Source: Citromicrobium sp. (lineage in GTDB: Bacteria > Pseudomonadota > Alphaproteobacteria > Sphingomonadales > Sphingomonadaceae). Taken from it: a stretch of 15,314 bases of DNA. Position numbers and translations under genes: made by a program. The notes beneath the pieces are model-generated. The model was not told the DNA's origin. It was given only the letters and a program-made list of their open reading frames with translations, and ran no database searches. Position 1 is the first letter of the stretch, and each line of letters opens with the position of its first letter. The stretch lies in the NCBI GenBank assembly GCA_002712945.1, contig PAVA01000062.1, positions 1-15,314 on the forward strand. Direction: 5' to 3'. Positions 8,378 to 14,650 of this stretch are shown piece by piece.

Positions 8378-8659
8378 GTGGATCTGTTGCCGGGCATCGC
8401 GCCGACCCAGGTGCTCGCTTGTGTAGCGCTCGCCTGCTCTCTTCCCGCGGCGAAGCTCATTGCAGATGGCACGGACCATCACTTCCTGGCCCATGTGCTG
8501 TACAGCGTGGCGAACGGCGCACTGCTGCTCACTTTTGCACTCAAGGCAGAATGGCTGCTGGCGCTCCAGCCGCTGGCCTTCAGCTATACCTCGTTGCGAG
8601 GCTGTGTCCGCTACCGGCCCCGCGCCCGAGGGTCGGAGTCCCGCGCAGGGGTTGCCTAG
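8378..8659 (+). CDS. Small membrane protein coupled to the ArdB-like gene
   Basis: The 93-residue protein is mostly hydrophobic. One likely membrane segment is near the N-terminus (PTQVLACVALACSLPAAKLI). Then comes a short polar turn (ADGTDHHF) and a longer hydrophobic region around 38-72 that could hold two segments (AHVLYSVANGALLLTFAL and WLLALQPLAFSY). The tail is basic (RYRPRARGSESR), so it is probably cytoplasmic. I recognise no family. The GTG start at 8378 has a strong GGAGGA at 8365-8370 and follows the previous stop by two bases, so the two are almost certainly one operon. Its stop overlaps the end of the convergent initiator gene by 4 bases. Function is unknown; the pairing suggests a role in DNA entry or in an immediate-early transfer set, which is inference. 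Confidence 0.65.
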   Translation: MDLLPGIAPTQVLACVALACSLPAAKLIADGTDHHFLAHVLYSVANGALLLTFALKAEWLLALQPLAFSYTSLRGCVRYRPRARGSESRAGVA

Positions 8660-10563
8660 TCGTCGTCCCCCGCCCAGGATACGTCGTTCAGGTCGTCGAA
8701 TATTGATCGCGCGCGCGTGGTCTGTCGCACCCCCGCCTCATCGCCTCGCTGGCCACGTTTCCTGCCCACCCCGGCGCGGCGGCGGCGCTTACACCATCCA
8801 ATCCAGTTTTTATCGTGGCCGGCCTCGGTCGCCATGGTTCCCTCTTTCGCATGGTGCTCGCGGAACTCGCCCCAGGCTTCGTGAACCCACTCGAGCCATT
8901 CGAGCCCATCGATATCACCCCGGATCTCATCAGTATCGATCAACGGCATCGGGTTTTTCCCCATGGCCCACTCGTTGACACTTTGCAGCTCGGCGGTGTT
9001 GCCCACGCCCTGCGGCTCCATGCGAGCATCCTGCAGCCGGTTGAAGGTGCTGTTGTCCCCGACGTATTCGTCGTCGCGGTCACGCCAGATAGAGACGAGC
9101 GGGTAGCGCTTCCAGCCTTTTACGCGGCGCCCTCGCTTGCGGCAGTGGCGCTTCACCTCATCCTCATCCCAGAGAAGCTCCACGAAGTAGCCGTACAACC
9201 AGGCGCGGACGCGGCTTCCCGGCTGCTCGTCCCAGACATCATTCTCCGGGGCGGGGCCGCTGCCGTTCTCGACCTGGCGCTGCAGGAGGTTGAGGAAATC
9301 CCTGGCGAAGTTGTCCGGGCGGACGTGCGGCAGCACGAGCTCGTGCAGCTCATCGATGGTGTACTGGTGAAGGGCGTTGGAGCGGTCGCTGCGCTTGTTG
9401 ACGCCGATCCACGCCTTGAGCCAATTGGCGAGCCGCTGCGCCATTCCCGAGGCCTCCGAGAAGAGTTCCGGGTGTCCGATGAAGACCAGGCGCTCAAGAA
9501 GGAGGTTTGCGACGAGCAGCGCGTTGAAGCGGACCCAGTAGAAGCGCTCGGTGTGCTGCACCAGCCCATCCTTGCGTACTTCCTCCTCGGAGGCGGCGTA
9601 GAACTCGGTAATGAACCGGTATTCGCCGACGTGGGCCTTTAGGCTGCTGTTGCTCGCTGGCAGGTACCGCTTCTGGAAGGTCGGGGAGTCCGTGGCATCG
9701 ACGGCGAAGGTGGTGTCTTTCAGGCGGTGAATGATGGCCCGGACGATCTCGAGGTTGGAGGGCCACGGATTCAGTCCGATCCGTCGACAGACATCGTAGA
9801 GATCGAAGAAGAAATGCCTGGCCGCGTAGGTTTCGGCCAGTTCCATGGCTTCTGCAATGCTGCGAAAGTTGCGCTGCTGGCTTTCCTCTCCCAGAAACTC
9901 GCGGAGCTTGTCGAGGAGCATGGCATTGAGGGCGCGGACCACGCGAAGGTCCGAGAGCTGCGCGATCTCTGCCCCCTGCTTGCTCGCCGTATAGGTCCTG
10001 ATTTTCACGCGCTCGTTTCGATTGACCCGGTAGACGCTAATGACCTCTTTCCTGTCGCCGGTGAGGTCACGCTGGGAGGACAGCATGGCGGCATCAAGAA
10101 TGCTCATCAGGGACTGCGTGATCGGGAGCTGCTCGTCGCTGGCCTCGAGGAGCGCGCCCTCTTCACTCCAGAGCTCCATCTGCCGCTGGATATCGGTTTT
10201 CTTCCACCGGGCTCTTCGCGGCCTGTCTTCGCCGGTGTCGAGTCGCAGTAGCTGGGTAATCTCGATGTATTGCACGGTTTCGCCGGCGGTGGTCCGCAGT
10301 CTGGGCGGGGCGGCAACCTTGCGCGTCTTCAGGGTGTTGAGGTGTCGGGAGATGGCACCGGCGCTATGAGCGAGACCCCGCTCTTTCAGGGCGGCGACCA
10401 GCTGGGGGCGACGGACTTCGCGATTGGGGTGATCGGCCGCCAGGCGTGTCATGGTGGCCAAGAATTCCTGCAGGGGTCGGGAGATGCAATCGTTGGCCCG
10501 TAGTTGCGCGAGGTCCGCATCTGCCCGGTCTTCGACCGTGAAGACCACGAGGCGGCCTTTCAT
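8656..10563 (-). CDS. Probable plasmid replication initiator protein
   Basis: The 635-residue soluble protein is called an initiator mainly from context: it is read away from an iteron array 210 bases upstream and is divergent to parAB. Residues about 25-90 look like a winged helix-turn-helix (SRPLQEFLATMTRLA, VRRPQLVAALKERGL, SAGAISRHLNTLKTRK), a fold common in initiators. The middle is helical, with a conserved-looking AARHFFFDLYDVCRRIGLNPW region near 250. The C-terminus has a basic patch (WCKRRRRAGVGRKRGQRG) and an acidic end (WAGDDD). It is longer than Rep_3, RepA or TrfA proteins and I cannot place it in a named family; an RctB-like assignment was considered but is not supported by any motif I recall. 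The ATG at 10563 has AGGGGAGGG 7 bases upstream. Confidence 0.6.
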   Translation of the reverse strand: MKGRLVVFTVEDRADADLAQLRANDCISRPLQEFLATMTRLAADHPNREVRRPQLVAALKERGLAHSAGAISRHLNTLKTRKVAAPPRLRTTAGETVQYIEITQLLRLDTGEDRPRRARWKKTDIQRQMELWSEEGALLEASDEQLPITQSLMSILDAAMLSSQRDLTGDRKEVISVYRVNRNERVKIRTYTASKQGAEIAQLSDLRVVRALNAMLLDKLREFLGEESQQRNFRSIAEAMELAETYAARHFFFDLYDVCRRIGLNPWPSNLEIVRAIIHRLKDTTFAVDATDSPTFQKRYLPASNSSLKAHVGEYRFITEFYAASEEEVRKDGLVQHTERFYWVRFNALLVANLLLERLVFIGHPELFSEASGMAQRLANWLKAWIGVNKRSDRSNALHQYTIDELHELVLPHVRPDNFARDFLNLLQRQVENGSGPAPENDVWDEQPGSRVRAWLYGYFVELLWDEDEVKRHCRKRGRRVKGWKRYPLVSIWRDRDDEYVGDNSTFNRLQDARMEPQGVGNTAELQSVNEWAMGKNPMPLIDTDEIRGDIDGLEWLEWVHEAWGEFREHHAKEGTMATEAGHDKNWIGWCKRRRRAGVGRKRGQRGDEAGVRQTTRARSIFDDLNDVSWAGDDD

Positions 10564-10682
10564 GTGTCCGCCCTCCCCTGCCCGCGCCTCACTGGCGGTT
10601 TCCTGCGGTAGAGGGCCTGGCCGAGGGCGCGTTGCTGTATCACTCCCGGACCACCCTTTTTGCTTCCTGGGGGTAAAAACAG

Positions 10683-10733
10683 AAAGGGACGTAAGCTTGA
10701 TAATTTTCCATAGGACACCATAAAGGGACCTAA
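10683..10733. repeat. Short repeats in AT-rich DNA upstream of the initiator
   Basis: AAAGGGACGTAA (10683-10694) and AAAGGGACCTAA (10722-10733) differ by one base. A related TAGGACACCA lies between them at 10711. They sit between the iterons and the initiator gene, where the initiator's promoter must be. They may be operator sites for autoregulation; the copies are few and short. Confidence 0.35.
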
Positions 10734-10773
10734 CCGACTGTGGTTATTACTTTTTTTCGCTCCAAAAGGGGCG

Positions 10774-10899
10774 TTCGCTCTCAATCGAGGGGTATTCTCT
10801 CTTGAACGGGTGGTGTTCTCTCTCGATGTCACGGTGTTCTCTCTTGTAATGCCACCTTTCTCTCTCGAACCGGCCGTGTTCTCTCTCGAAGTGCGGCCT
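10774..10899 (+). repeat. Iteron array, 21-bp period
   Basis: TTCTCTCT(C/T)GA-type cores start at 10795, 10816, 10837, 10858 and 10879. A degenerate copy (TTCGCTCTCAAT) is at 10774, and only TTC remains in phase at 10900. The period is exactly 21 bases without a slip, two helical turns, so all cores lie on one face of the DNA. The about 12-base core is conserved and the rest of each unit varies, as in binding sites for a plasmid initiator. The array lies 210 bases upstream of the probable initiator gene. Confidence 0.8.
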
Positions 10900-10984
10900 T
10901 TCAAGCAGGCCATTCGCCCTTGCCGTCACGAATTCCTCGGGGATGCTCAGTAATTGGCCACAAATGACCTGCTTTCGCTAACTG

Positions 10985-11203
10985 TGTGAGGCATACGCGC
11001 AGACTACCACCATTGTTTTTTATGTTCCTGCCGATTTTTCGTTGTCCGCGCCACGAGTGTGAGGAGTGCCGAGGGACTTCCCCACCCCTTTTTTCGTCGC
11101 CCGTAATTTTTTCGTTGCCGGCTCCCGAGGTGTGAGGCGCCACGCGCGACTTCTACCCCTGTTTTTTTCTATTCCTGTGGATTTTGGTTAGCTTGCGGTG
11201 TCG
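10985..11203 (+). repeat. Three 73-bp degenerate tandem repeats
   Basis: Units start at 10985, 11058 and 11131, each with TGTGAGG, and are exactly 73 bases apart with no gaps. Conserved columns are the starting TGTGAGG, GAC at unit positions 18-20, a T-run around 32-37 and a second T-run followed by GTT near 50-59 (TTTTTCGTTG in the first two, ATTTTGGTTA in the third). The rest has diverged. They end next to the parA promoter. Possible roles are an unwinding element, a bent-DNA segment, a ParA/ParB or initiator binding region, or an accessory centromere. I cannot choose between them from sequence. Confidence 0.65.
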
Positions 11204-11227
11204 GGCGTGCTAGTGTACGGCCAGCAC
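11188..11227 (+). promoter_or_regulatory. Possible parAB promoter and operator
   Basis: TTAGCT (11188-11193) and TAGTGT (11211-11216) are 17 bases apart, a weak sigma-70-like pair. An inverted repeat GTGCT (11207-11211) and AGCAC (11223-11227) overlaps the second box and could be the operator through which a type Ia ParA represses its own operon. The upstream TTTCC box found at other genes is absent here. Confidence 0.35.
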
Positions 11228-11253
11228 CAACAGCCAGGACGAAGGAGAGCCAC

Positions 11254-12492
11254 ATGGGCCAGGATCTTTCCGAGGCGATCGATCGCCTCCGGCGGTTTCA
11301 CCACCACGGGTACAGCGTCCTCGATACGCTCACGGTCAATGCCAACGCCGCGATCCCGGAGCGGCGCTACCGGGGGGATGACCTTGCCGAGGTGGTCGGG
11401 CTGCCCAACGTCCAGCGAATCTATGCCGAGGAGCGCAGCGGTGCCCTCCCCTCCCCTCGCGACGATAACGGCCGCCGGCTGGGCTCGACGCTCAGCGAGG
11501 TCATGGGACTGCAGGCGCACTTCGGGACGCGCCCGTGGCGGCATCCCGACGACCCGCCGGCGATCGTGGCCTTCGCCAACCAGAAAGGGGGTTGCTGGAA
11601 AACAACCACCAGCTGGTGGTTCGGCTCCTACTGCGCCCAGCGCGGACTGCGCGTGCTGCTGGTCGATGCGGACCCCCAGGCGTCACTGACCCTGAACTGC
11701 GGTCACCTTCCGGATATCAACGTGCATGACGAGGATACGCTGGGGCCGCTGCTGGTGCAGGGTGATGAAAGCGGTGCGGCAGACCTGATCCGCCCGACTT
11801 ACCTGCCGAACATGCAGATCATTCCGTCCTGCCTGGGTCTTGCGTCCGTGGAGATGTCGATGACGACCGAACTCTACGGCGCTGATACCAACAGGGAGGC
11901 CATGGATGTGCTCCTGCGGCTCCAGCGGCTGCTGGCGTCGGCCTCGGCTGACTATGATGTGCTGGTCGTCGATGGAACGCCGAGCCTGGGGGTCCTGACA
12001 ACGAACCTGCTGTTGGCCGCCAACCTGATCGTGACACCCGTTCCCACGGAGATCACGGACTATGCGTCGACGGTGGCGTTCAACGAGCTGGTGGCCGACC
12101 AGCTGGCGAGTGTCCAGCGCCTGGCCGAGACGCTGGATATCGATGTCCGGTCGCCCGAGATTTTCTTCCTGCCGACCCGGTACAGCCAGGAGGGCACACA
12201 GAGTCTTGGCAGCCAGGAAGTGCTGGCGCTGATCCAGGAGACGTTCGGTGACCGGGCACTCAGCACGCCGATCAAAAAGCACGACGCCGCGGTGAGCAAC
12301 CTGACGCTGTTCCGGCGGACGGCGTTCGATGTCAACGCGACCAACCCGGCCTGCGGCAACACCGCCAGGAACCATGCGGTGGCCAACTTCCGGGCGGTTT
12401 TCGAGGAGATATTCGAGCGGGGCATCGCGCCGCTCTGGCCGCACGGCACTGACTTCATGCGAGCAACGGACACCAGGGGGAGCAAGGCATGA
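11254..12492 (+). CDS. parA: Type Ia plasmid partition ATPase ParA
   Basis: The 412-residue protein is the ATPase that moves replicon copies apart by binding nucleoid DNA and being triggered by ParB. An N-terminal region of about 105 residues precedes the ATPase, including helix-turn-helix-like segments (RGDDLAEVVGLPNVQRIYAE, TLSEVMGLQ). This extension defines type Ia ParA proteins (P1 ParA, F SopA), which also repress their own operon. The deviant Walker A is NQKGGCWKTTT with signature lysine K111 and K116. A tryptophan replaces the usual glycine before the lysine, but SopA (KGGVYKT) and P1 ParA (KGGVSKT) also vary there. Walker A' is LLVDADPQ (D138, D140) and Walker B is LVVDGTPS (D240). 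AAGGAG at 11242-11247 supports the start. Its stop overlaps the parB start (ATGA). Confidence 0.93.
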   Translation: MGQDLSEAIDRLRRFHHHGYSVLDTLTVNANAAIPERRYRGDDLAEVVGLPNVQRIYAEERSGALPSPRDDNGRRLGSTLSEVMGLQAHFGTRPWRHPDDPPAIVAFANQKGGCWKTTTSWWFGSYCAQRGLRVLLVDADPQASLTLNCGHLPDINVHDEDTLGPLLVQGDESGAADLIRPTYLPNMQIIPSCLGLASVEMSMTTELYGADTNREAMDVLLRLQRLLASASADYDVLVVDGTPSLGVLTTNLLLAANLIVTPVPTEITDYASTVAFNELVADQLASVQRLAETLDIDVRSPEIFFLPTRYSQEGTQSLGSQEVLALIQETFGDRALSTPIKKHDAAVSNLTLFRRTAFDVNATNPACGNTARNHAVANFRAVFEEIFERGIAPLWPHGTDFMRATDTRGSKA

Positions 12493-13574
12493 CCACCAAG
12501 AAGAGCAAGACGCGCGACCTGATGCGTGGCCTCCGCACACCGGCCAAGCCGGCCGATCCCGATGCCTACACGGTCGATCGGGGGCCGCTTCCGCGGACCG
12601 TGCCGAGAAAGCCGGCGGAGAAGGGCGCCACTGCCACAGCAGGCGGGCCGGAGCCCCGCGAGTTCCCGCGCGGTGTCAACAAGCTCGGCCCCTCCGAGCG
12701 CTTCGGCCTGTCGATCCCGGGGGCCGGCCGCCTCCTCATGTGCAAGCTCAAGCTGCTGGACCCGGATTTCACGGACCCCGCCCCGGAGAACCCGCGCGCC
12801 CAGGCCCTGCTGCGAGAGGATGACCCCGACATCCAGGCCCTGGTCGCGAGCTTCGAGGAGCAGGGCCAGCAGCAGCCGGCCCTTGCCGACCGCAACCCCG
12901 ACACGGGTCGCTGGGAGGTCATCTACGGGACCCGCCGGCGCTTCGCGGCGAGCATCGTTGACGCGCGCCGCCGGGAGGAGGGCGGTTTCCCGCTGATCGC
13001 CTGGGTCCCGGAGGAGCCCGGGGTGCTCACTCCGGCGGATCGCCAGACACTGGCCATCAGCGAGAACGAAGATCGCACTGACCTGAGCTCCTGGGAGAAA
13101 GGGCAGCTGGTGGCCAAGCTGACCGAGGAGGGGACGTTGACGGACACGGCCATCGCAAAGCTCCTGCGCTTGTCGCGCAACAAGTTGGGCGGCTACCGGG
13201 CGATGAGCGAGATCCCCGCCGAGATTGTCGAGCGGCTCGAGTCGCCGCAGCTGCTTACTGCGCGCGGCGCCGAGCGACTGGCAAAGCTCGCCAGCGAGGC
13301 GGGCAATTACGACACCCTCCTGCAACGGCTGCCCAAGGCGCCCGAGCGGTTCGCTTCCATGCCCGAGCTCCTCGCGGCGGCCTCACCGAAAAAGGTGGAG
13401 AAGGGCGGCCTGAAGACCCGCGGCAAGCAGGAGATCAAAGCCGCCGATGGCACGACTCGCTTTGCGGTCGGACGGGTGCGCGGCGCCCCCGGTCGCCTCA
13501 AGATCGACGCCTACGGCCTGGACGACGACGGCATTGAGGCCGTGCTGAACGCCCTCGAAAAGCTGGCGAAATGA
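12489..13574 (+). CDS. parB: Partition protein ParB (P1 ParB/SopB type)
   Basis: The 361-residue protein binds the centromere, spreads along nearby DNA and stimulates ParA. The N-terminus is basic and disordered-looking (KKSKTRDLMRGLR), the usual place for the arginine finger that activates ParA. The ParB/Srx domain has EEQGQQQPALADRN near 120-135 and VIYGTRRRFAAS from 144, matching the G-x-RR box used in CTP binding. A helix-turn-helix follows near 216-240 (TDTAIAKLLRLSRNKLGGYR). The C-terminal segment (GRLKIDAYGLDDDGIEAVLNALEKLAK region, about 335-361) looks like the type Ia dimerisation domain. It starts inside the parA stop codon, so the two are translationally coupled. A perfect palindrome 19 bases after its stop is a candidate binding site. 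Confidence 0.9.
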   Translation: MTTKKSKTRDLMRGLRTPAKPADPDAYTVDRGPLPRTVPRKPAEKGATATAGGPEPREFPRGVNKLGPSERFGLSIPGAGRLLMCKLKLLDPDFTDPAPENPRAQALLREDDPDIQALVASFEEQGQQQPALADRNPDTGRWEVIYGTRRRFAASIVDARRREEGGFPLIAWVPEEPGVLTPADRQTLAISENEDRTDLSSWEKGQLVAKLTEEGTLTDTAIAKLLRLSRNKLGGYRAMSEIPAEIVERLESPQLLTARGAERLAKLASEAGNYDTLLQRLPKAPERFASMPELLAAASPKKVEKGGLKTRGKQEIKAADGTTRFAVGRVRGAPGRLKIDAYGLDDDGIEAVLNALEKLAK

Positions 13575-13593
13575 CCGGCAGAACAGGGGGCCG

Positions 13594-13607
13594 TGCACCC
13601 GGGTGCA
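13594..13607. promoter_or_regulatory. Candidate parS palindrome downstream of parB
   Basis: TGCACCCGGGTGCA is a perfect 14-bp palindrome, 19 bases after the parB stop and before the operon terminator. In F and P1, the type Ia relatives, the centromere (sopC, parS) lies just downstream of parB, and sopC contains a 16-bp inverted repeat. I see no second copy in this window, so a single-site centromere as in P1 would be needed. Confidence 0.45.
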
Positions 13608-13634
13608 TGTCGAGCGTAACCCACTGATAAAAAA

Positions 13635-13654
13635 GGATTTTATTTTAAAAATCC
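13635..13654. other. AT-rich stem-loop between parB and its terminator
   Basis: GGATTTT (13635-13641) pairs with AAAATCC (13648-13654) around an ATTTTA loop. It lies in an almost pure A/T island, abrupt in this GC-rich setting, between the candidate parS and the terminator. It could be bent DNA belonging to the centromere (P1 parS contains an IHF site), but no IHF consensus is visible. Alternatively it is a first, weaker transcription stop. Confidence 0.4.
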
Positions 13655-13683
13655 GCGCCAAACTGCCATTTTTGCCACCCTGC

Positions 13684-13714
13684 CGCCCCGCCACCCCTGC
13701 CGGGGCGTTTTTTT
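13684..13714 (+). terminator. Rho-independent terminator of parAB
   Basis: CGCCCCG (13684-13690) pairs with CGGGGCG (13701-13707) around a 10-base loop, followed at once by seven T residues (13708-13714). It lies 110 bases after the parB stop and is the clearest terminator in the window. Confidence 0.88.
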
Positions 13715-13798
13715 ATGTATAACAAGCAGTTAGCTGTCTTCGCGCCTGCCAGTCCGGCCCTAGCGGGCCGCCGCGGGTCAGGGAATGGGGGAGGGCGC

Positions 13799-13839
13799 CT
13801 TCCCACCCCCGCAACGGCTGACCCGGCCGCCGCTAGGGT
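13799..13839 (+). promoter_or_regulatory. Bipartite promoter-like motif for the gene at 13869
   Basis: CTTCC starts at 13799 (one mismatch to TTTCC) and TAGGGT at 13834, start-to-start distance 35. The ATG at 13869 is 29 bases after the TAGGGT box. A GGCCC/GGGCC hairpin at 13755-13770 lies just upstream. Same architecture as the motifs at 204, 2969, 7868, 14562 and 15040. Confidence 0.55.
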
Positions 13840-13868
13840 GCCCCGACACTCATCGCGGAGGCACCCCC

Positions 13869-14432
13869 ATGGGCTTCTACTCCTGGCTCACGGCCGACAC
13901 CCACGAACCGATCAACAACCGTTATTCCCGCACGCCCCACGAGCGCCCGGTGTACCTGCTTCGCCCCGACGGGCCGCCCATCGAGGAACGGGCCTATGAA
14001 GGCTACGGCGTCTTCGGCGGGCACCGCGCCGAGATCGTCCTGGCGACGATGAACCTGCCGGAGGACCACGGCCTCGGCACGACCGATCTCTTTTTCGTCG
14101 GGTCCCTCCTGAGCACCACCAGCGGGGTCTATCACACGGAACACCCGGGGTTTCCGCTGGTGGCATCCTCGCTGCACGTGCCCAACCGCGCCGTCGCCGA
14201 TGCCATCGCGCCGTTTATCGGCGGGGGTACCATCCGCACGCCATTCGCCCGCTATGACGAGCCCCTGGAGGCCTTCGAGGGGCGCCCGCCCAACTTCCTT
14301 ACGCGCCACGCGTTCTGGCAGCGCGCGCCGTGGACCGTGCCCCGACCCCTCAAGTTCTCCTTCGACCCGGCGGCCCGCTATGGGGACCTCCCCGCGTCCC
14401 CCGGCGACCCGAACCAGGGCTACTTCTTCTAG
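13869..14432 (+). CDS. Conserved-type hypothetical protein (MGFYSW family, unnamed)
   Basis: The 187-residue soluble protein starts MGFYSWLTADTHEPINN and continues RPVYLLRPDGPPIEERAYEG and YGVFGG. I recall this N-terminal pattern (xFYSWxTADT, then PVYLLxPxGxPPIxExAYEGYGVFGG) from uncharacterised phage and plasmid proteins, but know no function. The second half (about 75-187) is different: rich in Gly, Pro and aromatic residues (FFVGSLL, TPFARYDEPLEAFEGRPPNF) and ending YFF. No signal peptide, membrane segment or catalytic motif is visible. I use the ATG at 13869, which has GGAGG 7 bases upstream. The longer in-frame start at 13785 would place the promoter-like boxes inside the gene. It is probably a single-gene transcript. 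Confidence 0.7.
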   Translation: MGFYSWLTADTHEPINNRYSRTPHERPVYLLRPDGPPIEERAYEGYGVFGGHRAEIVLATMNLPEDHGLGTTDLFFVGSLLSTTSGVYHTEHPGFPLVASSLHVPNRAVADAIAPFIGGGTIRTPFARYDEPLEAFEGRPPNFLTRHAFWQRAPWTVPRPLKFSFDPAARYGDLPASPGDPNQGYFF

Positions 14433-14451
14433 CGGGCTCCGGCCCACGCCA

Positions 14452-14478
14452 TGTTCCCCGTGGAACATCGTTCCACGG
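14452..14478. promoter_or_regulatory. parS-like site with a second overlapping inverted repeat
   Basis: TGTTCCCCGTGGAACA (14452-14467) differs at one base from the Pseudomonas-type chromosomal parS TGTTCCACGTGGAACA. Its right half is also the left arm of a 9-bp perfect inverted repeat, CCGTGGAAC (14458-14466) and GTTCCACGG (14470-14478), with an ATC loop. No T-run follows, so it is not an obvious terminator. It lies 878 bases after parB in a gene-free stretch. It could be a ParB site or an operator for the next gene. Confidence 0.5.
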
Positions 14479-14561
14479 CTGAGACGGATTGCGCCGCTCT
14501 CCGGCGCCCGTTGACGGGCCCGGGCGGGCAGGGGAGGGGAGCGAGCCCAACCTGAACCCCA

Positions 14562-14602
14562 TTTCCATCTGCCCGGCGGGTGCGGCGCCCGGGGCCTACG
14601 GT
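14562..14602 (+). promoter_or_regulatory. Bipartite promoter-like motif for the gene at 14651
   Basis: TTTCC starts at 14562 and TACGGT at 14597, start-to-start distance 35. The ATG at 14651 lies 48 bases after the second box, the longest leader of the six. The text after the box (GCATCGACAC) resembles that after the 13834 box (GCCCCGACAC), where transcription would start. Confidence 0.55.
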
Positions 14603-14650
14603 GCATCGACACCCAACCAACAGGCCGACTGCGGCAAGAGGAACGACGCG

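Larger units (their letters stand above)
10564..11210. other. Origin-like intergenic region (candidate oriV)
   Basis: This long gap between the divergent initiator and parA holds no credible gene. From left to right it contains the initiator's ribosome binding site, an AT-rich stretch (about 10661-10760) with short repeats, an array of 21-bp iterons (10774-10899), another AT-rich patch near 10930-10980 and three 73-bp tandem repeats (10985-11203). Iterons plus AT-rich DNA beside an initiator gene is the usual layout of a theta-replicating plasmid origin. No good DnaA box was found; the closest is TGTGGATTT at 11176. Origin function is inference from layout. Confidence 0.6.

Noticed and set aside
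8815..9642. 275-residue plus-strand open frame inside the initiator gene
   Set aside because: It is antisense to the more plausible 635-residue frame, which has a good ribosome binding site and a winged-helix-like region.
10747..10929. Minus-strand 60-residue ORF with a 7-residue repeat (FERE-H type)
   Set aside because: The peptide repeat is simply the 21-bp iterons translated (21 bases = 7 codons). There is no supporting context for a protein, though the in-phase open frame is curious.
10901..11143. 80-residue minus-strand ORF over the 73-bp repeats
   Set aside because: Composition follows the DNA repeats, with no ribosome binding site or domain; better explained as non-coding origin-region DNA.
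11175..11185. Possible DnaA box (TGTGGATTT)
   Set aside because: Two of nine bases miss the consensus, both in the conserved AA end, and there is only one copy.
12060..13325. 421-residue minus-strand open frame opposite parA and parB
   Set aside because: It runs antisense to two clear, motif-bearing partition genes.
13755..13770. GGCCC/GGGCC hairpin as a further terminator
   Set aside because: It has a 6-bp stem with no T-run and follows a much stronger terminator at 13684-13714; it may simply be a GC-rich chance palindrome.
13785..13868. Earlier in-frame ATG for the 187-residue gene
   Set aside because: The added residues are low-complexity, the start lacks a ribosome binding site, and it would put the promoter-like boxes inside the gene; ATG 13869 has GGAGG 7 bases upstream.
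14489..14650. Earlier in-frame ATG for the 93-residue gene
   Set aside because: It would add 54 low-complexity residues and span the TTTCC/TACGGT motif; the ATG at 14651 has a good ribosome binding site.
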